Assembly: GCF_016793485.1 (NCBI RefSeq)
Contig: NZ_JAEULZ010000038.1
Location: 186,001-250,000 of the forward strand
Reading direction: 5' to 3'
Length of the DNA stretch: 64,000 nt
Origin: Mesorhizobium sp.
GTDB taxonomy: Bacteria > Pseudomonadota > Alphaproteobacteria > Rhizobiales > Rhizobiaceae
Part shown: in pieces, positions 19,145-29,323 of the stretch
How the letters are laid out: each line of letters begins with the position of its first letter
Position numbering within the stretch: position 1 is the first letter of the stretch
The notes under the pieces: generated by a model
Databases searched by the model: none
What the model was told of the DNA's origin: nothing
Seen by the model: the letters and a program-made list of their open reading frames with translations, nothing else
Position numbers and translations under genes: made by a program

Positions 19145-19642
19145 CTATTCCACCCACATCTTCGTCCGCTTGTGCCAGTCGGCGATCGATTCCTCCGGGT
19201 ATAGCTCAAACTGCTTGTCGCCTTTCCGGATATCCGGCTCCACCCAGTCGGCCTTGTATTTCAGCATGATATGCACGCGGTGCTTCGGCTTCGGTAGGTC
19301 GCTGTCGATGGCCGACGCGAAGGGATGCACCAGTTCCGGCCATGTCGGATCATAGAGCCACAGCGCCGAGCCGCATTTCCGGCAATAGTTGCGTTCGCCC
19401 GTGGATGTCTCGCAATGCGGCCGCTCGTCGTCCTCGATTTCGGCCTGGTAGACGCCGATCGAGCGCTTGCCTTTGATCTTAAGTGTCTCGAACACGCCGC
19501 CGAGGTTGATCGCATATCCGCCGCCGCCCTGCTGCTTGCGGCAGATCGAGCAATAGCAGAGCATGAACGGCGCCGGCGTATGGCTCTCGACCTCGAAGTC
19601 GACAGCGCCGCAGCGGCACGATCCCTTGAGCAGCATCGGCAT
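19145..19642 (-). CDS. GFA family zinc protein (DUF636/CENP-V-like)
   Basis: This 165-residue protein has the zinc-binding pattern of the glutathione-dependent formaldehyde-activating family: CRCGAV (about 9-14), CYCSICRK (29-36) and CRKCGS (88-93). Gfa itself speeds S-hydroxymethylglutathione formation, but most relatives are of unknown function. Divergent from the TfoX-like gene. Confidence 0.82.
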   Translation of the reverse strand: MPMLLKGSCRCGAVDFEVESHTPAPFMLCYCSICRKQQGGGGYAINLGGVFETLKIKGKRSIGVYQAEIEDDERPHCETSTGERNYCRKCGSALWLYDPTWPELVHPFASAIDSDLPKPKHRVHIMLKYKADWVEPDIRKGDKQFELYPEESIADWHKRTKMWVE

Positions 19643-19738
19643 GCGGTCAACTCCCGTTCATGAGCTATGTCAGGAGCATATGGGGCAGGGGCGGGGCCGG
19701 GCAATGACAGGCGCTGCGGCTGCTGCCATACTCCGTCC

Positions 19739-20104
19739 ATGGACAACGAGCGTATCCACGAACTGTTCGCTGGCGTCGGGCCGGTGAGCATCAGAAAAAT
19801 GTTCGGCGGCAAGAGCATCTACCGCGACGGGTTGATCTTCGCGATCGACCTCGACGACGAATTAATGCTGAAGGCCGACGAAACCTCGGCGCCGGACTTC
19901 GTGGCCGCCGGCTGCCGGCAATGGGTCTACACCCATTCCAAGACCGGCAGGGTCACCCCGATGCCATACTGGAGCATTCCCGACGAGGCGCTGGACGATC
20001 CCGACGAGATGACGCCGTGGGCACGCAGGGCGATCGAGGCTTCGATCAGGGTCGAGGCGGCCAAGGCGAAGGCCCCCAAGAAAGCGAAGCCGAAAAAGAA
20101 ATAG
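19739..20104 (+). CDS. TfoX N-terminal domain protein
   Basis: This 121-residue protein holds a single TfoX-N domain (FAGVGPVSIRKMFGGKSIYRDGLIFAI ... LMLKADE) and a Lys/Ala-rich basic tail (about 105-121). The full-length TfoX/Sxy proteins control competence in gammaproteobacteria, but short single-domain forms such as this in Alphaproteobacteria have no known role. The start at 19739 matches the usual domain start; the open frame extends 24 codons upstream without family support. Confidence 0.8.
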   Translation: MDNERIHELFAGVGPVSIRKMFGGKSIYRDGLIFAIDLDDELMLKADETSAPDFVAAGCRQWVYTHSKTGRVTPMPYWSIPDEALDDPDEMTPWARRAIEASIRVEAAKAKAPKKAKPKKK

Positions 20105-20171
20105 TCGGCCGCCCAGCAATTCCAGCAAAAGTGCGCAGCGGTTTTGCGTCCGGATTGCTGTAAAAGCTGTT

Positions 20172-21089
20172 CTACAGCGCCTTGGCGATCCTTGCCGCGA
20201 CGTGCGCATTGTTCTCGACCAAGGCGATGTTGGTCTTGAGGCTCGCGTCGTCGGTCAGTTCGAGAATTTTCGCCAGCAGGAACGGCGTCACCGCCTTGCC
20301 GGCGATCTTCTGTTCCTGCGCCGCGCGGTGCGCCGCCTCGATATAGACAGCCATCACGTCCGCCGGGATCTCGTCGCTCTCCGGCACCGGGTTGGCGACC
20401 AGCAGGCCGCCGTCGAGCCCGAGCCTGCGTCGTGTCTCGAACAGCCGCGCGATGTCTTCCGGCTGCTCCAGCCTGAGCGGCGCGCGGAACCGTGATGCGC
20501 GCGACCAGAAGGCCGGCATCACATCGGCCGCCAGCGCCACCACCGGCACGCCGCGCGTTTCCAGCACCTCCAGCGTCTTCTCGATGTCGAGGATCGCCTT
20601 CGCCCCCGCCGACACGACGATGACAGGGGTCCGCGCCAGTTCATCGAGGTCTGCCGAGATGTCGAACGTCTCCTCCGCGCCCTTGTGAACGCCGCCGATG
20701 CCGCCCGTCGCAAACACCCTTATGCCGGCCATTGCTGCGCAGATCATGGTCGCAGCCACGGTCGTGCCGCCCGTGCGACCTTCCGCCACCGCGAAAGCGA
20801 GGTCCGCCCGCGACAGCTTCATCGCGCCCGACGTCATCGCAAGCGATTCCCGTTCGCCGTCGGAGAGGCCGATCTTGATCCGCCCGCCGATCACCGCGAT
20901 CGTCGCCGCCACCGCGCCTTCGTCGGCGATGATCTTCTCGACATTGGCCGCCATCACGCTGTTCTGCGGGTAAGGCATGCCATGCGTCACGATCGTGCTT
21001 TCCAGCGCCACGACCGGCCGTCCGGCCGCAAGGGCGGATGCCACGGATGGCAGGATATCGACGTAAGCGCGGGCGGTGTCTGGGGTCAT
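20172..21089 (-). CDS. psuG: Pseudouridine-5'-phosphate glycosidase
   Basis: This 305-residue enzyme cleaves pseudouridine-5'-phosphate to uracil and ribose-5-phosphate. Diagnostic segments are ALESTIVTHGMPYPQN, GRTGGTTVAATM, FATGGIGGVHKGAEETFDISADL and SAGAKAILDIEKTLE; the catalytic lysine is expected in VHKGAE or AGAKAIL. The ATG overlaps the psuK stop by 4 bases, so the pair is a translationally coupled operon for pseudouridine salvage. Confidence 0.93.
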   Translation of the reverse strand: MTPDTARAYVDILPSVASALAAGRPVVALESTIVTHGMPYPQNSVMAANVEKIIADEGAVAATIAVIGGRIKIGLSDGERESLAMTSGAMKLSRADLAFAVAEGRTGGTTVAATMICAAMAGIRVFATGGIGGVHKGAEETFDISADLDELARTPVIVVSAGAKAILDIEKTLEVLETRGVPVVALAADVMPAFWSRASRFRAPLRLEQPEDIARLFETRRRLGLDGGLLVANPVPESDEIPADVMAVYIEAAHRAAQEQKIAGKAVTPFLLAKILELTDDASLKTNIALVENNAHVAARIAKAL

Positions 21090-22039
21090 GGCTTGCTCCT
21101 TGGCATTTCGACCGCCTCCGGCACAAGGGCCAGCATGTCGCGGAACGCCGGCTGCGACAGGTCCGGCACGGCGTCCGGCGTCTCGATCGCCAGCACCGCT
21201 GCCGCCACGCCTTCGCGCAGGGCGACGTCCATCGGCCTGCCGTGAAGGATTGCGACCGTCATCGCTCCCGCCAGCGCATCGCCCGCGCCAGTAACGTCGG
21301 CCACCCGTCGCGGCGGGGGCGGTGTTACCACGATGGTTTGGGAAGCATCGAACGCCGTCACCGGACGGTCTCCATGCGTGATGACTCCGCGACCGAGGCC
21401 CAACCTGCGCAGGGCTTCAACCAGATCCGCGATGGGCCCACCGCCCTCCACATCGGAGATCGCGGCGGCCTCGCGGCTGTTCATGTAGAGGCAGGTCAGC
21501 GCCGGCAGGATGCCGGCCAGCCGCACCGCCTTGGCTGGCGATATGGCGATCGCGAAGAGCGGCTTGCTAGCGGCGAGCGAGGCGAGCTTCTCCAGCCCGG
21601 CCGCCGGCACGTTGGCGTCGCAGAGAACGGCGTCCGCTTCGGCGACCTCCGCGCGCACCTTGGCGCGCCGCAACTGCTTGGCAAAGGCGATCTCATAAAG
21701 CTGCATGTCGGCCAGCGCCGCGACCACGTCGCCCGCGCTGTCCAGCAGAGCCGTATAACTTGGCGTCGAGCGGTCGAGGAACACGGCCGAAAGGTCGTCG
21801 ATCCGGACGTCCGCGATCGCGCGGGCGACCGTTTCGCCGGCCCCGTCGCCGCCGCGCAGCGAAAGCATCGCGCCCCGCGCGCCGAGCCGCACCGATGACC
21901 GCAGCGCGTTGAACGCCCCGCCGCCGACATCCTCCCGCATGGTTCCCGGGATCGAGGCGCCGGGAATGAACGGGCTCGTCATCTGCCCGCGCCGGTCGAT
22001 ATGCGCGCCGCCGACGGCGAGGATTTTTGGAAGTGTCAT
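21086..22039 (-). CDS. psuK: PfkB-family kinase, probably pseudouridine kinase
   Basis: This 317-residue PfkB/ribokinase-type sugar kinase has an N-terminal GGAHIDRRGQ motif, GGGAFNALRSSVRLGARG (substrate-side PfkB signature) and the catalytic DVTGAGDALAGA (PfkB signature 2, with the base Asp). Coupling to psuG points to phosphorylation of pseudouridine. Met 22039 (MTLPKILAVGG) is the start that fits the family; 36 upstream in-frame codons are ignored. Confidence 0.87.
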   Translation of the reverse strand: MTLPKILAVGGAHIDRRGQMTSPFIPGASIPGTMREDVGGGAFNALRSSVRLGARGAMLSLRGGDGAGETVARAIADVRIDDLSAVFLDRSTPSYTALLDSAGDVVAALADMQLYEIAFAKQLRRAKVRAEVAEADAVLCDANVPAAGLEKLASLAASKPLFAIAISPAKAVRLAGILPALTCLYMNSREAAAISDVEGGGPIADLVEALRRLGLGRGVITHGDRPVTAFDASQTIVVTPPPPRRVADVTGAGDALAGAMTVAILHGRPMDVALREGVAAAVLAIETPDAVPDLSQPAFRDMLALVPEAVEMPRSKP

Positions 22040-22230
22040 TCGTGGTAGGCCCGGGTTTTGCCGGAGAGTATGTCCGGGGCAGGCACCCCGCAACCACGCC
22101 TCGATTCGGGCGGCGTGCTCGCCGTCAGTTCGCGCAAGGGTATACATCCGGATGCGGTCGGGCGGAATAAAAAAAGAACAAATACGATAAATCGTTATTT
22201 TTCAATAATTTGATCGCTCTTGCAAAAATA

Positions 22231-22245
22231 GAACAAACCATGTAC
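22231..22245 (+). promoter_or_regulatory. Candidate SOS (LexA) box of recA
   Basis: GAAC-AAACCAT-GTAC lies in the AT-rich region 56 bases before the recA ATG. It fits the alphaproteobacterial LexA direct-repeat pattern GAAC-N7-GAAC except for one base in the second half. recA is the standard LexA target. The whole stretch 22160-22260 is AT-rich compared with its surroundings, as expected for a promoter. Confidence 0.5.
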
Positions 22246-22300
22246 ACAAGACAAAAGGAAGCAGCGTTCCGGCCTTCATTGCTGACCAAGGGGTGATATC

Positions 22301-23389
22301 ATGGCGCAGAATTCATTGCGGCTCGTAGAGGATAATTCGGTGGACAAGACTAAGGCTCTGGATGCCGCGCTTTCGCAGATCGAACGCGCCTTCGGCAAGG
22401 GCTCGATCATGCGGCTCGGCGCCAATGAACAGGCGGTCGAGATCGCGACAGTATCGACCGGTTCGCTCGGGCTAGACATCGCGCTCGGCGTTGGCGGACT
22501 TCCGCGCGGTCGTATCGTCGAGATCTACGGTCCGGAAAGCTCCGGCAAGACCACGATGGCGCTCCATACCGTGGCCGAGGCCCAGAAGAAGGGCGGCATC
22601 TGCGCCTTCGTCGACGCGGAACACGCGCTCGATCCCGTCTATGCCCGCAAACTTGGCGTCGATCTCGAAAACCTGCTGATCTCGCAGCCCGACACCGGCG
22701 AGCAGGCGCTGGAGATTTGCGACACGCTGGTACGCTCCGGTGCGGTCGATGTGCTGGTGGTGGACTCGGTGGCAGCACTTACCCCCCGCGCCGAAATCGA
22801 GGGCGAGATGGGCGATTCGCTGCCCGGTCTTCAGGCTCGCCTGATGAGCCAGGCGCTGCGCAAACTCACCGCCTCCATCTCGCGTTCCAACACGATGGTG
22901 ATCTTCATCAACCAGATCCGCATGAAGATCGGCGTCATGTTCGGTTCGCCGGAAACCACGACCGGCGGCAATGCGCTGAAGTTCTATGCCTCCGTTCGCC
23001 TCGACATCCGCCGCATCGGTTCGGTCAAGGACCGCGACGAGGTGGTCGGCAACCAGACCCGCGTCAAGGTCGTCAAGAACAAGCTGGCCCCGCCCTTCAA
23101 GCAGGTCGAGTTCGACATCATGTATGGCGAGGGCGTCTCCAAGACCGGCGAGTTGGTCGACCTTGGCGTCAAGGCCGGCGTGGTCGAGAAGTCCGGCGCC
23201 TGGTTCTCCTACAACTCCCAACGCCTCGGGCAGGGCCGCGAGAACGCAAAGCTGTTCCTGCGCGACAATCCCGAAGTGGCGAAGGAAATCGAACTCACCC
23301 TTAGGCAGAACGCCGGCCTCATCGCCGAAAAGTTCCTTGAGAACGGATCGCGCGAAGATTTCGACGAAGACGACGCCGCTGCCGGCTGA
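22301..23389 (+). CDS. recA: Recombinase RecA
   Basis: This 362-residue DNA strand-exchange protein and SOS co-protease has Walker [10 protein letters not shown], the L1/L2 DNA-binding loop area ([34 protein letters not shown]), and an acidic C-terminal tail ([10 protein letters not shown]). Length and all motifs are normal. GGGGTGATATC before the ATG supplies a weak ribosome site. A strong terminator follows. Confidence 0.98.
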   Translation: MAQNSLRLVEDNSVDKTKALDAALSQIERAFGKGSIMRLGANEQAVEIATVSTGSLGLDIALGVGGLPRGRIVEIYGPESSGKTTMALHTVAEAQKKGGICAFVDAEHALDPVYARKLGVDLENLLISQPDTGEQALEICDTLVRSGAVDVLVVDSVAALTPRAEIEGEMGDSLPGLQARLMSQALRKLTASISRSNTMVIFINQIRMKIGVMFGSPETTTGGNALKFYASVRLDIRRIGSVKDRDEVVGNQTRVKVVKNKLAPPFKQVEFDIMYGEGVSKTGELVDLGVKAGVVEKSGAWFSYNSQRLGQGRENAKLFLRDNPEVAKEIELTLRQNAGLIAEKFLENGSREDFDEDDAAAG

Positions 23390-23420
23390 GCCGCCAGGTC
23401 AAACAGCGTAATGCGTATGA

Positions 23421-23452
23421 AACCGCCGGCCTTCGTGCCGGCGGTTTTTTTG
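23421..23452 (+). terminator. Terminator of recA
   Basis: AACCGCCGGC (23421-23430) pairs perfectly with GCCGGCGGTT (23437-23446); the loop is CTTCGT and a run of T follows. Classic rho-independent terminator. Confidence 0.9.
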
Positions 23453-23460
23453 TTTTGAGA

Positions 23461-23602
23461 CACCCTCCCTTCTCCCCTTGAGGGAGAAGGTGGATCGGCG
23501 CGTCAGCGCCGAGACGGATGAGGGGTAAGTCAGCGCCAGGGTACCCTCATCCGACTTCGCTTCGCTCAGCCACCTTCTCCCTCAAGGGGAGAAGGGAGGG
23601 TG
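23461..23602. repeat. Rhizobial-type palindromic intergenic repeat
   Basis: Perfect 33-base inverted arms at 23461-23493 and 23570-23602 (inner part CTTCTCCCTCAAGGGGAGAAG type) enclose a 76-base loop with a second, inner pair (GGATGAGGGG near 23516 against CCCTCATCC at 23543-23551). The composition and mosaic layout match the RIME-like elements common in Rhizobiales intergenic DNA. No coding role. Confidence 0.85.
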
Positions 23603-23883
23603 GCGCTCCGTGGGGAAAACATCTCCACCCAACCCATTGATTTCATTAGGTATGGCAAGAAAATCCGCACGACTTATCCACACGCTTCAAGGCTGGGCGA
23701 TACTCCATCCCGCAACTTGCTTGTGGGACCTGGTGTGTACAGCCAGCATCCAGGGGCAAGTGTGGCGACGGGGTGCTCCCGCTGGACTGAGCGGGACGTC
23801 CGACCGTCTGCCGCCTCGTGTGCTCGCGGCTTCCAGACTACCGGAAGTCGATGGGCCGGGCGCCGGCAGGGGGATAAACGCCG

Positions 23884-23941
23884 GCGGCGCATGGCAGCGC
23901 GTCAACTTACTAACTTAGAAGACGTCGCTGCCATGCGCCGC
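23884..23941. repeat. 16-bp perfect inverted repeat upstream of alaS
   Basis: GCGGCGCATGGCAGCG (23884-23899) is exactly complementary to 23926-23941, with a 26-base AT-richer loop (TCAACTTACTAACTTAGAAG inside). No T-tract follows on either strand. It may be part of an RNA structure or a decayed mobile repeat. Confidence 0.65.
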
Positions 23942-24006
23942 TTCCCACACAGTTCAAAGGCCAGACTGCGAAAGCAGGGCGTGGCGACGAGAAAGTGCGC
24001 GTTTAA

Positions 24007-24050
24007 CCTCCCCTGCAGGGGAGGGTCGGCGCGTGGCGCCGGGGTGGGGT
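24007..24050. repeat. Second palindromic intergenic repeat
   Basis: An 18-bp perfect palindrome (CCTCCCCTGCAGGGGAGG, 24007-24024) is followed by GTCGGCGCGTGGCGCCGGGGTGGGG. This resembles half of a rhizobial mosaic repeat and is related in composition to the element at 23461-23602. Confidence 0.65.
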
Positions 24051-24173
24051 GCTTGCGGAACGCGTCGCGCGCATTCGCTGGACCGAAACCGCTTTCTGGA
24101 CAGCCACAGGGCCGGCGGCTAAAAGGCCCCAACCCAAATTCCGGGCGCAGCGCCCGTTTCAGAAGGCATTTCC

Positions 24174-26846
24174 ATGAGTGGCGTGAACGAGATCAGGTCG
24201 ACCTTCCTCGATTATTTCAGGAAGAACGGTCACGAGGTCGTGGCCTCCAGCCCGCTCGTGCCGCGCAACGACCCGACGCTGATGTTCACCAATGCGGGCA
24301 TGGTGCAGTTCAAGAACGTCTTCACCGGGCTTGAAAGCCGCCCTTATTCGCGCGCGACCACCGCCCAGAAGAGTGTACGCGCCGGCGGCAAGCACAACGA
24401 TCTCGACAATGTCGGCTACACGGCGCGCCATCTCACCTTCTTCGAGATGCTCGGCAATTTCTCCTTTGGCGACTACTTCAAGGAGCGCGCCATCGAGCTT
24501 GCCTGGAACCTGATCACCAAGGATTTCGGGCTGCCGAAGGACAAGCTGCTCGTCACCGTCTACCACACGGACGACGATGCTGCCGCGCTGTGGAAGAAGA
24601 TCGCCGGCTTCTCCGACGACAAGATCATCCGCATACCGACCTCCGACAATTTCTGGGCGATGGGCGACACCGGCCCGTGCGGCCCGTGCTCGGAAATCTT
24701 CATCGATCGCGGCGAGCATATCTGGGGCGGCCCTCCCGGCAGCCCGGAGGAAGATGGCGACCGATTCCTTGAATTCTGGAATCTCGTCTTCATGCAGTAC
24801 GAGCAGGTGACGAAGGAAGAGCGCATCGACCTGCCGCGCCCCTCCATCGACACCGGCATGGGCCTTGAGCGCATGGCATCGATCCTCCAAGGCGTCGAAA
24901 GCGTCTTCGAAACCGATCTTTTCCGTCACCTGATCGACGCCACGTCGTCGGCGCTCGGTCGCGGCCCGGAGACGGAAAACGTGGCCTCGTACCGGGTCAT
25001 CGCCGACCACCTGCGTTCGTCATGCTTCCTCGTCGCGGACGGCGTGCTGCCGTCGAACGAAGGCCGGGGCTACGTGCTTCGCCGCATCATGCGCCGCGCC
25101 ATGCGCCACGGCCAGTTGCTTGGCGCGTCGGAGCCGCTTCTGTTCAAGCTGGTGCCCGCGCTCATCCGCGAGATGGGGCAGGCCTATCCCGAACTGACGC
25201 GCGGCGAGGCTCTGATCACGGAGACGCTGAAGCTGGAGGAAACACGCTTCCGCAAGACGCTGGCGCGCGGCATCGGCCTGCTCGATGAGGCGACAGCCGA
25301 GCTCAAGGCGGGCGACATGCTCGACGGTGAGACCGCGTTCAAGCTCTACGACACCTATGGCTTCCCGCTCGACCTGACGCAGGATGCGCTGCGCCAGCGC
25401 GAGATCTCCGTCAATCTCGACGGTTTCCAGGATGCCATGGAGCGCCAGAAGGCGGAGGCGCGCAAGAGCTGGGCCGGCTCCGGCGAGGCTGCGACGGAAA
25501 CGATCTGGTTCCCCGTGCGGGAAAAAGCCGGCGCGACCGAGTTTCTGGGTTATGACACTGAACAGGCCGAAGGCATCGTGCTCGCGCTGGTGAAGGACGG
25601 CGCGGCGGTCGATGCGGCGGGCGTTGGCGAGAACGTCGCCATCGTCGTCAACCAGACGCCTTTCTACGGCGAATCCGGCGGCCAGATGGGCGATACCGGT
25701 ACGATCACGGGCGAGGGGTTCGCCATCGAGGTTACCGACACGCAGAAGAAGGCCGACGGCCTGTTCGTCCACCTCGGGAAGGTGACGAAGGGTTCGGTCA
25801 AGACGGGTGCTGCGGTCGAACTGAAAGTAGACCATGCGCGCCGCTCGCGGCTACGCGCCAATCATTCGGCGACCCACCTGATCCACGAGGCGCTTCGCGA
25901 GGTGCTTGGCACCCATGTTGCCCAGAAAGGCTCGCTCGTCGCGCCCGAACGCCTGCGTTTCGACATCTCGCATAACAAGCCGGTCTCGACGGAGGAGCTC
26001 GAGGAAGTCGAGCGCATGGCCAACGAGATCGTCGTCCAGAACAGCCCCGTCACGACGCGGCTGATGTCGGTCGACGACGCCCGGGCCGAAGGCGCGATGG
26101 CGCTGTTCGGCGAGAAGTATGGCGATGAGGTGCGTGTCGTCTCCATGGGCACTGGCCTGCATGGCGCCAAGGCGAACCGCCCCTATTCGATCGAGCTTTG
26201 CGGCGGCACCCATGTGCGCGCCACCGGCGACATCGGGCTCGTGCGCATCGTTTCCGACAGTCCGGTCGCCGCCGGCGTGCGCCGCATCGAGGCGCTGACC
26301 GGCGAGGCCGCACGCCGCTATCTCGACGAGCAGGATCGCCGGCTGAAGTCGGTGGCGGCGACGCTGAAGGTGGCGGCCGGCGACGTGCAGGCGCGTGTCG
26401 AGGCGCTGATGGAAGAGCGCAAGAAACTGGAACGCGAACTGGCCGATGCACGCAAGAAGCTCGCGCTTGGCGGCGGCGCTTCAGCCGGCGCCGGAGCGGC
26501 GAGCGAGAATGAAGTCGTCAACGGCGTCGGCTTCCTCGGCAAGTCCGTGACGGGCGTCGCGCCGAAGGACCTGAAGTCGCTCGCCGACGCCGGCAAGTCG
26601 TCGCTGGGCTCTGGCGTTGTCGTCTTTGTCGGCGCTGGCGAGGACGGCAAGGCGAGCGTCGTGGTCGGCGTCACCGAAGACCTCGTCGGCCGCTTCAGCG
26701 CGGTCGATCTGGTCCGCGTCGCCTCCGCCGCGCTCGGCGGACAGGGCGGCGGCGGCCGTCCCGACATGGCCCAGGCCGGCGGCCCGGACGCGACGAAGGC
26801 TGCGGAGGCTATCATTGCGGTAAAGGCCGCTTTGGAGGCTGCCTGA
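24174..26846 (+). CDS. alaS: Alanyl-tRNA synthetase
   Basis: This 890-residue class II synthetase charges tRNA-Ala and edits Ser/Gly mischarging. Seen in order: catalytic core beginning [20 protein letters not shown] with TNAGMVQFK; class II motifs to about 250; tRNA-recognition region; editing domain with the zinc motif HSATHLIH and CGGTH; and the C-terminal DHHA1/oligomerisation domain with [12 protein letters not shown] linker. Start and length are normal for the family. recA-alaS adjacency is common in Rhizobiales. Confidence 0.97.
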   Translation: MSGVNEIRSTFLDYFRKNGHEVVASSPLVPRNDPTLMFTNAGMVQFKNVFTGLESRPYSRATTAQKSVRAGGKHNDLDNVGYTARHLTFFEMLGNFSFGDYFKERAIELAWNLITKDFGLPKDKLLVTVYHTDDDAAALWKKIAGFSDDKIIRIPTSDNFWAMGDTGPCGPCSEIFIDRGEHIWGGPPGSPEEDGDRFLEFWNLVFMQYEQVTKEERIDLPRPSIDTGMGLERMASILQGVESVFETDLFRHLIDATSSALGRGPETENVASYRVIADHLRSSCFLVADGVLPSNEGRGYVLRRIMRRAMRHGQLLGASEPLLFKLVPALIREMGQAYPELTRGEALITETLKLEETRFRKTLARGIGLLDEATAELKAGDMLDGETAFKLYDTYGFPLDLTQDALRQREISVNLDGFQDAMERQKAEARKSWAGSGEAATETIWFPVREKAGATEFLGYDTEQAEGIVLALVKDGAAVDAAGVGENVAIVVNQTPFYGESGGQMGDTGTITGEGFAIEVTDTQKKADGLFVHLGKVTKGSVKTGAAVELKVDHARRSRLRANHSATHLIHEALREVLGTHVAQKGSLVAPERLRFDISHNKPVSTEELEEVERMANEIVVQNSPVTTRLMSVDDARAEGAMALFGEKYGDEVRVVSMGTGLHGAKANRPYSIELCGGTHVRATGDIGLVRIVSDSPVAAGVRRIEALTGEAARRYLDEQDRRLKSVAATLKVAAGDVQARVEALMEERKKLERELADARKKLALGGGASAGAGAASENEVVNGVGFLGKSVTGVAPKDLKSLADAGKSSLGSGVVVFVGAGEDGKASVVVGVTEDLVGRFSAVDLVRVASAALGGQGGGGRPDMAQAGGPDATKAAEAIIAVKAALEAA

Positions 26847-26856
26847 CAGGCAATGG

Positions 26857-26886
26857 AAAAAACCCCGGAGCGATCCGGGGTTTTTT
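26857..26886. terminator. Bidirectional terminator between alaS and icd
   Basis: A 13-bp perfect stem, AAAAAACCCCGGA (26857-26869) with TCCGGGGTTTTTT (26874-26886), has a GCGA loop. A-run on one side and T-run on the other serve both convergent genes. Confidence 0.92.
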
Positions 26887-26906
26887 CTGAAAACCGGGAT
26901 GAAGGC

Positions 26907-28118
26907 TTAAGCCATCGCCTTCTGCAGATTCTCGTCGATCTTGTCGAGGAAGCCGGTGGTCGAGAGCCAGGGTTGGTCGGGGCCGATCAGCAGCGACAGG
27001 TCCTTGGTCATGTAGCCGGACTCGACCGTCTGGATGCAGACCTTTTCCAGCGTCTCGGCGAACTTCTTGAGAGCGGCGTTGTTATCCAGCTTGGCGCGAT
27101 GCGCCAATCCACGCGTCCATGCGAAGATCGAGGCGATCGAGTTGGTCGAGGTTTCCTCGCCCTTCTGGTGCTGGCGGTAGTGGCGCGTCACTGTGCCGTG
27201 TGCTGCCTCGGCCTCGACGGTCTTGCCATCAGGCGTCATCAGCACCGAAGTCATCAGGCCGAGCGACCCGAAGCCCTGCGCAACCGTGTCGGACTGAACG
27301 TCGCCGTCGTAGTTCTTGCAGGCCCAGACGTAGCCGCCCGACCACTTCAGCGCAGAAGCCACCATGTCGTCGATCAGGCGGTGTTCGTACCAGATCTTGC
27401 GCGCCTTGAACTCGGCCTCGAATTCCTTCTCGTAGACTTCCTGGAAGATATCCTTGAAGCGCCCGTCATAGGCCTTGAGGATGGTGTTCTTGGTCGAGAG
27501 ATAGACCGGGTAGTTGCGCAGCAGGCCGTAATTCAGCGAGGCGCGGGCGAACTCGCGGATCGACTCGTCGAGGTTGTACATGGCCATCGCCACGCCCGAA
27601 CCAGGCGCGTCGAACACCTCGTGCTCGATCGTCTTGCCGTCTTCGCCGACAAACTTGATCGACAGCTTGCCCTTGCCGGGGAACTTGAAGTCGGTCGCGC
27701 GGTACTGGTCACCGAAGGCATGACGGCCGACCACGATCGGCTGCGTCCAGCCGGGCACGAGGCGCGGCACATTCTTCATGATGATGGGTTCGCGGAAGAT
27801 GGTGCCGCCGAGGATGTTGCGGATCGTGCCGTTCGGCGACTTCCACATCTTCTTGAGTTTGAACTCCTCGACGCGCGCCTCGTCGGGCGTGATCGTCGCG
27901 CATTTCACGCCGACGCCGTATTTCTTGATCGCATTCGCCGCGTCGATCGTAATCTGATCGTTGGTGGCGTCGCGGCTTTCCATGCCGAGGTCGTAATATT
28001 TCAGGTCGATGTCGAGATAGGGATGGATCAGCTTGTCCTTGATGAACTGCCAGATGATGCGGGTCATCTCGTCGCCGTCCAGTTCGACAACTGGATTGTC
28101 CACCTTGATCTTCGCCAT
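26907..28118 (-). CDS. icd: NADP-dependent isocitrate dehydrogenase
   Basis: This 403-residue TCA-cycle enzyme oxidises isocitrate to 2-oxoglutarate with NADP. It is of the homodimeric type shared with eukaryotes: [52 protein letters not shown], and [11 protein letters not shown] (coenzyme-binding). Met 28118 is chosen since the family starts there; the longer frame adds 20 residues without homology. It faces alaS. Confidence 0.96.
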   Translation of the reverse strand: MAKIKVDNPVVELDGDEMTRIIWQFIKDKLIHPYLDIDLKYYDLGMESRDATNDQITIDAANAIKKYGVGVKCATITPDEARVEEFKLKKMWKSPNGTIRNILGGTIFREPIIMKNVPRLVPGWTQPIVVGRHAFGDQYRATDFKFPGKGKLSIKFVGEDGKTIEHEVFDAPGSGVAMAMYNLDESIREFARASLNYGLLRNYPVYLSTKNTILKAYDGRFKDIFQEVYEKEFEAEFKARKIWYEHRLIDDMVASALKWSGGYVWACKNYDGDVQSDTVAQGFGSLGLMTSVLMTPDGKTVEAEAAHGTVTRHYRQHQKGEETSTNSIASIFAWTRGLAHRAKLDNNAALKKFAETLEKVCIQTVESGYMTKDLSLLIGPDQPWLSTTGFLDKIDENLQKAMA

Positions 28119-28200
28119 AGAACCAACCTTGCTTTGGGAGCGACCGTCGCGACGGTCCAGGATGCGGTTCCTATACAAAGCATGGGCGCGTGCGGCAACG

Positions 28201-29244
28201 TCAATTCGGCTTTGGTACGAAGCGCTGGACGGCTGCGTAGAGGAGGTAAAGCGTGGCGATACCTACGAGCACTCCCGCCAGACGTCCGAACGCCTGCTCC
28301 TCATCGACCGTCCAGCCCTGATCCTGAACGAACACCATGATGAAGGCGATGACAAACTGCATCGCCGCGTAGCGCCTTGTAGGAAACCGCGTCTGGGCGA
28401 CCGTGCCGGCGAGAACGCCCGTAATGAGTGCCGCCTGGCACAGGATCGGCTGGTTTTCGATCAGAGGAAAAAGCAGGAAGGCAAGCGCGCCGGCAACAAG
28501 GCAACCGGCGATCCGCTGATACATGCGATCGATGACGAGAACGCGTGGCAGCCCCGAACGGTGATCGAGCGGAACGACAAGAACCGCAATGGTGGTCACC
28601 ATGCCCTGGGTTACAGCGTCGAGCTGCCAGAGGCTTGCAGGGCCGGCAAGCAGGGCGATCGCCAGACCGCCGGGCAGGGCGTGGATCATCGCTTCGCGTG
28701 GGTCGATATGCGTGGCTGTCTGCTGCGGCGGTGTCGGCCGTGGATTGCGGGAAAGGTCGTGACGAAGCCCCAGCACGATCTCGATCACTGCAGCGACCAC
28801 GATGCATGCCGCCGTTCCAACCACGACATTCGTAACGCGCTCCTGCGCGAAATGGCCGAAGTCGTTGTTTGGGCCGACGGCTTCGCACATCACCATGACG
28901 AACGTGACGACCGCCAGCACCCATGCGTAGCCGTGCGAATACACGACCGCCCCGATGAGGCCCACCCACGTGACTAGACCCATGAACGGCACGAAGATCA
29001 GGGGATAGGAACCAAGCGCCGGACCTGCGACGAAGGCGATCGCGGCGCCGACGGCGGAGCCAGCTATTCTCAGGAATCCTCGGTAAAAGGAGGCCCTGAG
29101 ACTCTCCTGCATGACCACAAAAGCGCTGATCGCCGCCCACCAGGTATCGGTGAGGCCAAGGGCATGTGCGGCGACAACCGACAGCGCTACGGACGCGGCC
29201 GGACCGAACTGCGTTATGATGAGGGGACCGCTCTTGCCAGACAC
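28201..29244 (-). CDS. FUSC-family inner membrane transporter (aromatic acid exporter type)
   Basis: This protein of about 347 residues has two sets of hydrophobic helices typical of FUSC/ArAE proteins: a first block (about 15-150) and a second (about 215-330), separated by a cytoplasmic segment [24 protein letters not shown]. Relatives export aromatic acids or fusaric acid. I prefer GTG 29244; an ATG at 29325 would overlap the divergent methyltransferase start (29324) head to head. Start uncertain. Confidence 0.75.
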   Translation of the reverse strand: MSGKSGPLIITQFGPAASVALSVVAAHALGLTDTWWAAISAFVVMQESLRASFYRGFLRIAGSAVGAAIAFVAGPALGSYPLIFVPFMGLVTWVGLIGAVVYSHGYAWVLAVVTFVMVMCEAVGPNNDFGHFAQERVTNVVVGTAACIVVAAVIEIVLGLRHDLSRNPRPTPPQQTATHIDPREAMIHALPGGLAIALLAGPASLWQLDAVTQGMVTTIAVLVVPLDHRSGLPRVLVIDRMYQRIAGCLVAGALAFLLFPLIENQPILCQAALITGVLAGTVAQTRFPTRRYAAMQFVIAFIMVFVQDQGWTVDEEQAFGRLAGVLVGIATLYLLYAAVQRFVPKPN

Positions 29245-29323
29245 GTCGGCGTCCGAAGCTTCAATTCCGCATGCATCTATGGCAGGGACACAGAAAGTTC
29301 GCAAATTTGATTGACCGGAAACC

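Larger units (their letters stand above)
23603..24173. other. Non-coding gap between recA and alaS
   Basis: About 570 bases without a credible gene. Frames across it are Arg/Ser/Gly-rich with no family resemblance. Structures seen: a CGCCGGC/GCCGGCG hairpin near 23856-23885; a 16-bp perfect stem, 23884-23899 (GCGGCGCATGGCAGCG) with 23926-23941, loop 26; a second rhizobial palindrome whose core is an 18-bp perfect palindrome (24007-24024); and CGGGCG-CAG-CGCCCG at 24142-24156 just before alaS. The part 23730-23945 is GC-rich and structured and could be an unannotated RNA; see findings. Confidence 0.6.

Noticed and set aside
23730..23945. 6S, tmRNA, RNase P or SRP RNA in the recA-alaS gap
   Set aside because: The conserved cores I know for these RNAs are not visible, and the gene neighbours are not the usual ones.
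23600..24334. A 244-codon open frame across the recA-alaS gap
   Set aside because: It crosses two palindromic repeats, is Arg/Ser-rich, runs into alaS in another frame and has no ribosome site or family resemblance.
26853..28340. 495-codon + strand frame opposite icd
   Set aside because: It begins inside the alaS/icd terminator and is a shadow of icd.
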